Below are positions 1-5,560 of a DNA stretch of 6,230 bases, one piece after another. The position numbers were made by a program, and so were the translations under genes. The stretch comes from Kordiimonadaceae bacterium (GTDB lineage Bacteria > Pseudomonadota > Alphaproteobacteria > Sphingomonadales > Kordiimonadaceae). The stretch spans positions 1-6,230 of the forward strand of contig JAESTR010000019.1 in assembly GCA_016763495.1 (NCBI GenBank). The letters are read 5' to 3'. Under the pieces are notes generated by a model that did not search any database, was not told where the DNA came from, and saw only the letters and a program-made list of their open reading frames with translations. Within the stretch, counting starts at the first letter, position 1. Each line of letters opens with the position of its first letter.

Positions 1-951
1 AAATGTAGTATCACCTAGAACCACAGCACGGCGATGGTCTTGCAACGCACCGGCAACAATTTCAGATGCAGAGGCTGTATAGGCGTTGGTGAGAACGACA
101 ATAGGCAAGCCATCTAGCATATCGCCTTCAGTTGCGTACCACCGGTTATTATTCTGTCGGCGGCGACCACGGGTGGAAACGATCTCTCCCCGGTCAAGGA
201 ACGCATCTGAAATGCGAATGGCTTCATCAAGCAACCCCCCGGGGTTGTTACGTAAATCCAGAATGACACCATCTAAGTCATCACCTAATTGGTCTCTGAT
301 GGACTTGATCGCCTTTTCAACCCCTTCGCCTGACTGCATGTTGAAAGTGGTCACACGGATATAGCCAATAGTGTCGTCTTCAATGTGGTGTCTTACTGAG
401 CGCACGAGTATTTTTTCACGTACGATATCTACATCAAAAGGGGCAGGCTCATCTTTGCGCACGATGGTGATCGTGATTGTTGATCCCACAGGGCCTCGCA
501 TTACTTTCACCGCTTCAGTAAGCGTTTTGCCAATAATTGCTTTGCCGTTAATATGGGTGATCAAGTCACCTCCACGAATATCTGCTTCCGCAGCGGGTGT
601 ATCATCAATTGGGGAAACTACTTTTACAATGCCATTTTCCAGCTGCACTTCAATGCCTAGGCCGCCATATTCGCCTTTCATCTGCACACTGATCTGTTGG
701 TAAATGTCCGGGTTCATATACGTTGAATGCGGATCAAGGGAGCGCAGCATGCCTTGTATGGCGGCTTCGATAACCTCTTTATCATCTACTTCATCAACAT
801 ACTCTGAACGCACGCGTTCAAAAATGCGCATCAACAAGTCTAGCTGCTCATAAAACTCTTCTTGGTCGGCCTTTGGTTTTGCAGCCTCTACTGCGGCTAG
901 GGGCGCAAACATCATGAGCGCGATAAGCAAACCTGTTTTGAGTTTCTGCAT
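1..951 (-). CDS. ctpA: CtpA, S41-family carboxyl-terminal processing protease (3' end beyond window)
   Basis: Exported serine protease of the CtpA/Prc family, which trims or degrades periplasmic proteins from their C-termini. The first 317 codons are present and the reading frame runs off the left edge. Residues 1-23 form a signal peptide (basic MQKLK start, hydrophobic core, likely cleavage after V-E-A). A helical N-terminal region with SLDPHSTYM (71-79) is followed by a PDZ domain at about 92-167, including GGLGIEV and MRGPVGS. The S41 core follows with DLRNNPGG (232-239) and TASASEI (292-298). By alignment with plant D1-processing protease and E. coli Prc, Ser294 is the nucleophile. The partner Lys (in a FGKG motif) should be residue 319, two codons past the edge, so the catalytic dyad cannot be fully checked. 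The ATG at 951 has AGAAAGG 8 nt upstream. It follows envC by 82 nt and is probably co-transcribed with it. Family assignment is secure; the natural substrate is unknown. Confidence 0.96.
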   Translation of the reverse strand, partial: MQKLKTGLLIALMMFAPLAAVEAAKPKADQEEFYEQLDLLMRIFERVRSEYVDEVDDKEVIEAAIQGMLRSLDPHSTYMNPDIYQQISVQMKGEYGGLGIEVQLENGIVKVVSPIDDTPAAEADIRGGDLITHINGKAIIGKTLTEAVKVMRGPVGSTITITIVRKDEPAPFDVDIVREKILVRSVRHHIEDDTIGYIRVTTFNMQSGEGVEKAIKSIRDQLGDDLDGVILDLRNNPGGLLDEAIRISDAFLDRGEIVSTRGRRRQNNNRWYATEGDMLDGLPIVVLTNAYTASASEIVAGALQDHRRAVVLGDTTF

Positions 952-1033
952 TTACTGAACCTTTCTACTTTGGCTTCTTTGTCTAGTCTTTGTACACTGC
1001 CCACGGGGCAAATCAGTATCGATGGGGTATTTA
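952..1033. other. 82-nt spacer between envC and ctpA
   Basis: The envC stop is a tandem TGA-TAA on the minus strand. The spacer contains a 5-bp hairpin (TGCCC/GGGCA, 3-nt loop, 998-1010) with no U-run, and the ctpA Shine-Dalgarno AGAAAGG at 960-966. I see no convincing promoter or terminator, so read-through from envC into ctpA is the simplest reading. Confidence 0.4.
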
Positions 1034-2275
1034 TCAGTTTATCTGCGCAATTTGTTTTTGTAACCAAGGTTCAGGGTTTATGGCTTTACCTCGCCTGCGC
1101 ATTTCCACATATAAGTCCCTGTTATCTACTGATGCAGTCATTATGCCAACTGGCTCACCAGTTAAAACCCACTGCCCCACAGCGCTATGCAAACTGCCAA
1201 AACCTGCCATCAAGCTATAGTATCCGCCACCATGTTCAATGATCAGCAATTGGCCATAGTCCCGAAATGGCCCTGCAAATACAATTTGCCCATCAAACGG
1301 CGCAACAACTTGTGCGTTGGCCCGTGTTCGTATTTTAATGCCGCGTGCTGTTCCTGCGGTTTCTTTATCGCCAAAGCGCGAAACAATTCTGCCAATCGCA
1401 GGCTGCGGTAATGATCCTTTTAGCTCAGCAATAGGGCGACTATATGTTCTGAAGCCAGTATCAGGCAAAGTAGCGCGCTCGGGTGTTGGTTTTATGACTG
1501 TTTTTGGTACTCTTGCTAACTTCTCCAATAATTCTCTTAGTGACTTGGCATCAGCTGTATAGCGCCTTATTTCCTGTGCTACATTGTTAGCACGTGTACG
1601 GGATGTTGATGCTTCACCTTTTCGTTTCTCTAATAGTGAAGCAAGTTTTAGTTGATGTTCGGTTAATCCGGCCAAAGTATTTTTCAGATCAAAGCGCTGA
1701 ACGGATAGATCTGCCTGCAGATCGGTGAGTGTTTTCAAGTCTGTTTTAAGGGCGTCCGCCATAACGCTGATCTCAGGCACGATCTCTCCCATAAGGGAGG
1801 CGCTGCGTGCTGTTTTTAGGGCTTCACTCGGTTGCAATAGCGCGAGAACAGCTGGCCGTTTGGCAAGGCGCTCTAGGGCGGAAAGCAGATCGAGTAGTTC
1901 ATCCTGTCGTTGGTCTAAGGATGTTTTTTTTTCAGTAGAAGCTTCCTCAAGGATTGTAATGCGCCGTTCGATCCGAATGGCATTGCCTTCAAAGAGGCGA
2001 ATTCTACCAGCTGCGGAAACGAGACCTTCTGAAATTTTTTCAGCGTCACTTTCAGCGCGGTTAACTTTTCGGTCGAGCGCATTTTTGGCCTTGTTTTTCT
2101 TCTCAAGGGTCGCTTCAAGGGCGCGCAGCTCTTTTTCAGTTTCTTGTTTATCTTGAGCAGAAACTGCTGATGTAACAGCGACGTTTAAACCTGCTGATAA
2201 GCACGCTGCCAAAAGAATGCCGGATTGGTGATATCTTTTTAGATTAGGCAGAAGAGCGTACCTTCTCTGTCTCAT
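1034..2275 (-). CDS. envC: EnvC-like murein hydrolase activator with degenerate LytM/M23 domain
   Basis: A 413-residue exported protein. Residues 1-40 are a signal peptide (RQRR/KR basic stretch, hydrophobic 19-38, likely cleavage after V-S-A at 40). Residues about 41-135 and 165-255 are Lys/Glu-rich, Leu-heptad coiled coil, broken near PAVLALL (141-147) and SEALKTARS. A LytM fold occupies about 290-405. The M23 zinc ligands are missing: the HxxxD site reads A310-R-G-I-K314, the first His of the later site is Gly358, and the last His is Tyr389. That makes it a non-enzymatic activator like E. coli EnvC, which is recruited by FtsEX and switches on division amidases. Caulobacter LdpF is a likely relative. 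The ATG at 2275 is the longest possible start, because an in-frame TAG immediately precedes it. It overlaps the end of gpmI by 32 nt and has only a weak Shine-Dalgarno, which suggests translational coupling. The specific amidase partner is not visible here. Confidence 0.92.
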   Translation of the reverse strand: MRQRRYALLPNLKRYHQSGILLAACLSAGLNVAVTSAVSAQDKQETEKELRALEATLEKKNKAKNALDRKVNRAESDAEKISEGLVSAAGRIRLFEGNAIRIERRITILEEASTEKKTSLDQRQDELLDLLSALERLAKRPAVLALLQPSEALKTARSASLMGEIVPEISVMADALKTDLKTLTDLQADLSVQRFDLKNTLAGLTEHQLKLASLLEKRKGEASTSRTRANNVAQEIRRYTADAKSLRELLEKLARVPKTVIKPTPERATLPDTGFRTYSRPIAELKGSLPQPAIGRIVSRFGDKETAGTARGIKIRTRANAQVVAPFDGQIVFAGPFRDYGQLLIIEHGGGYYSLMAGFGSLHSAVGQWVLTGEPVGIMTASVDNRDLYVEMRRRGKAINPEPWLQKQIAQIN

Positions 2276-3809
2276 CTACCAGGTTCATCCCAGTCATTTC
2301 CGCTGGCTGGGATAAGCCCATAATATGCAGCAAGCTAGGCGCTATGTCTGCTAGGCAGCCATCAGCAAAGGCTGCGTCATGGTTTATAAGCAGCGCAGGC
2401 ACATCAAAATTAGTGTGTGCTGTGTGCGGCTGGCCGGTCGCTTCGTCTTTCATCATTTCCACATTACCGTGGTCAGCTGTAACAAGAAGCGCAGCGCCAG
2501 AATTTTTGGCTGCTATTTCAAGTTTCCCGATACAATCATCTATCGTTTCAACAGCTTTAATAGCAGCTGAAAGCACGCCTGTGTGACCAACCATATCCGG
2601 GTTGGCATAGTTAACAATGATAGCTGCATACTTGCCGCTTTCAATGGCTTCAACCAATTGCTCTGTCACTTCAGGGGCTGACATCTCAGGCTTGAGGTCA
2701 TAGGTCGCAACATCAGGGGAAGGGATAAGGATGCGGTCTTCACCTTCAAAGGGCTGTTCGGTGCCACCATTGAAGAAGAAGGTTACATGGGAGTATTTTT
2801 CCGTTTCAGAAATGCGCAGTTGCTTGAGGCCCAAACCGGCAATCACTTCGCCAAAGCTATTGATGGTTTCGTCTGCAGGGAATAAGACCGTGAAGAATTT
2901 ATCGTGGGCCTCGGAATAATTGACCATACCCGCTTGTGCGGCGAACTTAATAAGGGAAGGGCGATTGAAGCCGTCAAAAGTAGGGTCAACAAAAGCTGTT
3001 AGTATTTCTCTGGCGCGGTCGGCACGGGAGTTTGCCATCATAAGCCCGTCACCGTCATTCATGCCGGTATAGTCACCGATGATAGTGGGCTCAATAAATT
3101 CGTCGTTCTCATCCCGCGTGTAGGCGTCGCTGGTGGCTTCAGTGGCTGATGCCGCTGTGTAGGCGGCTTTGCCGTAAGCCGCGGCATTATAGGCCTTCTC
3201 AACGCGGCCCCAGCGCTTGTCGCGGTCCATGGCCCAATAGCGGCCAGTAATAGTAGCTATCTCTGCGTCGTTGGCATCTGCGATAGCAGCTTCAAATTCC
3301 TCCAGGAAAGGCATAGCGGACCTTGGCGGTGTGTCGCGCCCGTCTAAGTAGGCATGGACCCGTACTGGCACGCCAGCGCTCGCTATGATGTTCACTAGTG
3401 CTGCTATGTGGCGCTGGTGGCTGTGCACGCCGCCCGGTGATAAAAGGCCCGCAATATGGGCTGTGCCGCCTGATGCCTGTAGCGTATCAATGAAAGCTAG
3501 GAGTTCAGCATTTTTTGCTAACTCGCCTGATGTGGCTGCTTCATCAATTTTGGGCAGGTCCTGCAGTGTAACCCTGCCGCAGCCGATGTTTGTATGGCCA
3601 ACTTCAGAGTTACCCATCTGGCCATCAGGTAACCCCACGGCCAAACCACTTGTTTTTAACCACGCCTGAGGTACATCCTGCCACAGCCGGTCATACACAG
3701 GTGTGTTTGCAAGCTTAATGGCATTGTCAGTTGTTTGCTCCCGGTAGCCCCACCCATCAAGGATGCAGAGTATCACGGGTTTCTTCACGGTGGCGGCCTC
3801 AACACTCAT
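2244..3809 (-). CDS. gpmI: 2,3-bisphosphoglycerate-independent phosphoglycerate mutase
   Basis: Interconverts 3- and 2-phosphoglycerate in glycolysis and gluconeogenesis, in the cytoplasm, using two Mn ions and a phosphoserine intermediate. Counting from the ATG at 3809 (521 residues), LDGWG carries metal ligand Asp18 and QMGNSEVGH carries the nucleophile Ser68. Substrate-binding motifs GGVHSH (126-131) and DGRD (156-159) follow, then GRYWAMDR and NSRADRAR. The second metal site is formed by Asp405/His409 (NPDMVGH), Asp446/His447 (TADHGN) and His465 (HTAHT). All residues known from the Geobacillus stearothermophilus enzyme appear to be kept, and the length is close to the usual 505-515. The start is uncertain. 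An upstream GTG at 3821 would add four residues. A GTG at 3788 has GAGG 8 nt before it and would give a 514-residue protein starting M-K-K-P-V, also typical. It lies 171 nt after rlmH and overlaps envC by 32 nt. Confidence 0.97.
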   Translation of the reverse strand: MSVEAATVKKPVILCILDGWGYREQTTDNAIKLANTPVYDRLWQDVPQAWLKTSGLAVGLPDGQMGNSEVGHTNIGCGRVTLQDLPKIDEAATSGELAKNAELLAFIDTLQASGGTAHIAGLLSPGGVHSHQRHIAALVNIIASAGVPVRVHAYLDGRDTPPRSAMPFLEEFEAAIADANDAEIATITGRYWAMDRDKRWGRVEKAYNAAAYGKAAYTAASATEATSDAYTRDENDEFIEPTIIGDYTGMNDGDGLMMANSRADRAREILTAFVDPTFDGFNRPSLIKFAAQAGMVNYSEAHDKFFTVLFPADETINSFGEVIAGLGLKQLRISETEKYSHVTFFFNGGTEQPFEGEDRILIPSPDVATYDLKPEMSAPEVTEQLVEAIESGKYAAIIVNYANPDMVGHTGVLSAAIKAVETIDDCIGKLEIAAKNSGAALLVTADHGNVEMMKDEATGQPHTAHTNFDVPALLINHDAAFADGCLADIAPSLLHIMGLSQPAEMTGMNLVDETEKVRSSA

Positions 3810-3980
3810 GGTATATTTCACATTTCTTCAAAACACCGATACTCAAAAACCGGCTCAGGGGAAATTCATGACCCTTGTTTAAAGCTTACAAGCTTAACGT
3901 GCCATAGTTTTTAGCATGGAGAGTAGGTTTTTATGTTGACCAGAGCATTTTTTGCGGCAGCTTGAGGTGTGCTGCGCCTA
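3810..3980. other. Non-coding gap between rlmH and gpmI, possible promoter region
   Basis: This is the largest gap in an otherwise compact gene string. On the minus strand, just after the rlmH stop, there is a small hairpin (GCAGC, 9-nt loop, GCTGC, extendable past a bulged C). A run of A rather than U follows it, so it is not a classical rho-independent terminator. Further down lies the AAGCTT dyad described separately. No reading frame with a credible start and Shine-Dalgarno was seen on either strand. The best -35/-10 pair for gpmI (TTGTAA, 17 nt, TGAATT) is poor. The length suggests gpmI-envC-ctpA may have its own promoter, which is inference. Confidence 0.45.
3882..3895. repeat. Short dyad: two AAGCTT hexamers spaced by 2 nt
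   Basis: The palindromic hexamer AAGCTT occurs twice (3882-3887 and 3890-3895), separated by AC, so the element is both a direct and an inverted repeat. Flanking A/T bases partly extend the symmetry. It lies about 75-90 nt upstream of the likely gpmI starts, where an operator could be. It is short enough to be chance, and I do not recognise it as the site of a named regulator. Confidence 0.4.
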
Positions 3981-4442
3981 TTAATCCCTGTGGTAGGGAT
4001 GGCCTGTGTTTATGGACCATGCCCGGTATATTTGTTCCGCGAGCATTACACGTACCATCATGTGCGGCCATGTTAGGGTGCCAAGAGCCAATTTCAGATC
4101 AGCTTTCTGGAGTATACTGGCATCAAGCCCATCCGCGCCACCTATAACCAAAGCGAGGTTGCGGTAGCCGTTTGCTTGCCAATCATCTATTTTTTTGGCA
4201 AAGACGCGAGACTTAAGGTGTTTGCCGTTTTCATCAAGCACCACAAGTGCTGCACCATCAGGCACAGCAGCAAGCAAGCGTTCAGCTTCCTTGGCTTTTC
4301 GCTCAGCGGTGGTTTTGGCCGGTTTTTTAATATCGATTTCAACGATATTGGATTTCCAAGGCAGGCGCTTTAGATATTCATCAACTAACGCCTGTTCTGG
4401 ACCCCGCTGCATGCGACCAATAGCAATGATGGAAATTTGCAA
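3981..4442 (-). CDS. rlmH: 23S rRNA (pseudouridine1915-N3)-methyltransferase RlmH
   Basis: A SPOUT-family methyltransferase that uses SAM to methylate N3 of pseudouridine 1915 in helix 69 of 23S rRNA, acting on assembled 70S ribosomes. At 153 residues it matches the family (E. coli 155). It shows the first strand QISIIAIGRM, VVLDENGK (67-74), the SAM-binding IGGADG (100-105), WPHMMVR (125-131), EQIYRAW (136-142) and the C-terminal HPYHRD (148-153). The start is TTG at 4442. The next ATG (residue 11) would remove the first beta strand, which is conserved from the very first residue in homologues. The TTG has a strong GAGGGGG Shine-Dalgarno 6 nt upstream. It lies 65 nt after rsfS, another 50S-acting gene, so co-expression of ribosome maturation functions is likely. 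Identification is very secure. Confidence 0.96.
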   Translation of the reverse strand: MQISIIAIGRMQRGPEQALVDEYLKRLPWKSNIVEIDIKKPAKTTAERKAKEAERLLAAVPDGAALVVLDENGKHLKSRVFAKKIDDWQANGYRNLALVIGGADGLDASILQKADLKLALGTLTWPHMMVRVMLAEQIYRAWSINTGHPYHRD

Positions 4443-4448
4443 GGAAGG

Positions 4449-4455
4449 CCCCCTC
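4449..4455 (-). promoter_or_regulatory. Strong Shine-Dalgarno fixing the TTG start of rlmH
   Basis: The minus strand reads GAGGGGG, then 6 nt, then TTG. The G-rich anti-SD match at good spacing, together with protein conservation from the first residue, settles the non-ATG start of rlmH. Confidence 0.75.
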
Positions 4456-4458
4456 GAA

Positions 4459-4491
4459 GCAGATACTGCTCCGGTTCAAGTATCGGTCTGC
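4459..4491. repeat. Imperfect inverted repeat in the rsfS-rlmH gap
   Basis: Plus-strand GCAGATACT (4459-4467) pairs with AGTA (4479-4482) and TCTGC (4487-4491), leaving an 11-nt loop and a 4-nt bulge (TCGG): 9 bp in total. No U-tract follows on the minus strand, so it is unlikely to be an intrinsic terminator. It sits 4 nt upstream of the rlmH Shine-Dalgarno, so in mRNA it could influence rlmH translation or protect a processed end. The function is inferred only from position. Confidence 0.4.
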
Positions 4492-4507
4492 AGCGGCAAG
4501 GCGTGGC

Positions 4508-4903
4508 TTAATTTACCACGTCGCCCGCATCAAGGTCAGCATCCCACATTTTGTCCAAGTTATAGAAACTACGAACTTCTGGGCGGAAAATGTGAACAAT
4601 AACATCATTGGCGTCGATAAGGACCCAATCTGCTTGCGCGAGGCCTTGCACAACAATGTCTTTATGGCCAAGAGCTTTCAAGCCTTTGACAACATAGTTA
4701 GCCAGCGCCGCAACTTGCCGTCCTGAACGGCCATTTGCGATCACAATATAGTCTGCGATGCCGGATTTTCCTGCAAGATCGATAGATACAATATCTTCTG
4801 CCTTATTATCATCAAGGCATTCATTGATTGTTTTTACTAGCTCTTCTGGCGATAAAGCCGGAAGGCGGTCAGTGACGCTTGGCGTCTCCGATGAAGTGTG
4901 CAA
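4508..4903 (-). CDS. rsfS: Ribosomal silencing factor RsfS
   Basis: RsfS/Iojap protein (formerly YbeB) that binds ribosomal protein uL14 on the 50S subunit and blocks joining to 30S, reducing translation when nutrients run short. At 131 residues it shows the conserved core: KAEDIVSIDLAGKSGIADY (34-52), VIANGRSGRQV (54-64), DWVLIDANDVIVHIFRPE (92-109) and SFYNLDKMW (112-120), the last typical of alphaproteobacterial members. The residues before about 18 and after 121 are poorly conserved tails. The only workable start is TTG at 4903. There is no in-frame ATG or GTG before the conserved core, and AAGGA stands 7 nt upstream. This TTG directly follows the TAG stop of nadD in the same reading frame, so translation of the two is probably coupled. 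The nadD-rsfS pairing is widespread in bacteria. Confidence 0.96.
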   Translation of the reverse strand: MHTSSETPSVTDRLPALSPEELVKTINECLDDNKAEDIVSIDLAGKSGIADYIVIANGRSGRQVAALANYVVKGLKALGHKDIVVQGLAQADWVLIDANDVIVHIFRPEVRSFYNLDKMWDADLDAGDVVN

Positions 4904-5554
4904 CTAGGTGTCCTTTCTTTTTTCATTCGCAAACCAGTTGTCACCGTGCTGGTTTCGAATATTAGTAGCTGATCCCGCATGACGCGCTATCGTCACATAA
5001 GACCAAGCCGGTGTGTTTGCTGTTTTAAGCTTGCTGGGTGCTACGCGATACCGCGCATATTTACCAGCTAAATTAAGCTTAAGACTATGTAAAGCATACT
5101 CTGAACGGTCAAAAACCGCAATGGGTATAGATTGTGCAATATATTCCCATCTGTGCCACAGGTGAAAATTCGTCAAATTATCAGCGCCCATTAGCCAGAT
5201 AAACTTGGTGCCGGGCAGTTCATTTTTCAAGGCACAGATTGTATCTGCGGAATAACGCGTGCCTAATATCTTTTCGATTTGCCGCACTCGGATGGCCGGA
5301 TGTTGCCCAACTAGGCTTGCTGCACTGGCAAAACGCTCTTTAAACGGCGCCATGCCAGTCTTGGGCTTAAGTGGGTTGCCGGGGCTAACAAGGAGCCATA
5401 CTTCATCAAGGCCAAGTCGCTGTAACGCCGCTTTGGCTATATACAAATGACCTTCATGTGCTGGGTTGAAACTGCCGCCAAAAAGGCCAATGGTCCGCCC
5501 GCGCTGCAATATTGCTTCGCCTCGAACCTGTCCTTTATGCCAGCGCGTTACCAT
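4904..5554 (-). CDS. nadD: Nicotinate-nucleotide adenylyltransferase NadD
   Basis: Transfers AMP from ATP to nicotinate mononucleotide, giving deamido-NAD, the shared step of de novo and Preiss-Handler NAD synthesis, in the cytoplasm. The 216-residue protein has the nucleotidyltransferase signature GGSFNPAHEGH (26-36). KPKTGMAPFKERF (63-75) follows, then the conserved MGADNLTNFHLWHRW (122-136). The C-terminal nucleotide-binding motif, usually ISSTxIR, appears as GSATNIR (194-200), a mild variant. The ATG at 5554 lies 6 nt after the proA stop and has a weak Shine-Dalgarno, consistent with coupling to proA. A TTG at residue 16 would give a shorter N-terminus nearer the minimal family form, so the first 15 residues are uncertain. 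It ends in a TAG that abuts the rsfS start. Confidence 0.95.
   Translation of the reverse strand: MVTRWHKGQVRGEAILQRGRTIGLFGGSFNPAHEGHLYIAKAALQRLGLDEVWLLVSPGNPLKPKTGMAPFKERFASAASLVGQHPAIRVRQIEKILGTRYSADTICALKNELPGTKFIWLMGADNLTNFHLWHRWEYIAQSIPIAVFDRSEYALHSLKLNLAGKYARYRVAPSKLKTANTPAWSYVTIARHAGSATNIRNQHGDNWFANEKRKDT
4911..4915 (-). promoter_or_regulatory. Shine-Dalgarno of rsfS, inside the end of nadD
   Basis: The minus strand reads AAAGGA (extended to AGAAAGGA), then CACCTAG, then TTG. The site lies within the last codons of nadD. The 7-nt spacing supports TTG at 4903 as the rsfS start. Confidence 0.7.
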
Positions 5555-5560
5555 CTTGCA

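Noticed and set aside
86..703. Plus-strand open frames of 92 and 110 codons
   Set aside because: They lie antisense to ctpA, whose minus-strand translation gives a clear S41 protease; their products are low-complexity Ser/Arg-rich shadows.
998..1010. Hairpin TGCCC-ACG-GGGCA between envC and ctpA as a terminator
   Set aside because: Only 5 bp and not followed by a U-tract on the transcribed strand.
1725..2156. 143-codon plus-strand open frame
   Set aside because: Antisense to the coiled-coil part of envC; its Ser/Arg/Ala-rich product mirrors the Lys/Glu/Leu codons of the real gene.
3881..3897. CtrA-type site (TTAA-N7-TTAA) around the AAGCTT dyad
   Set aside because: The TTAA half-sites are about 11 nt apart, not 7, so the spacing does not fit.
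3952..3977. Hairpin after the rlmH stop as a rho-independent terminator
   Set aside because: In the direction of transcription it is followed by a run of A, not U; on the plus strand no gene ends there.
4195..4602. 135-codon plus-strand open frame spanning rlmH, the gap and the end of rsfS
   Set aside because: Antisense to two firmly identified genes; no recognisable motif or Shine-Dalgarno.
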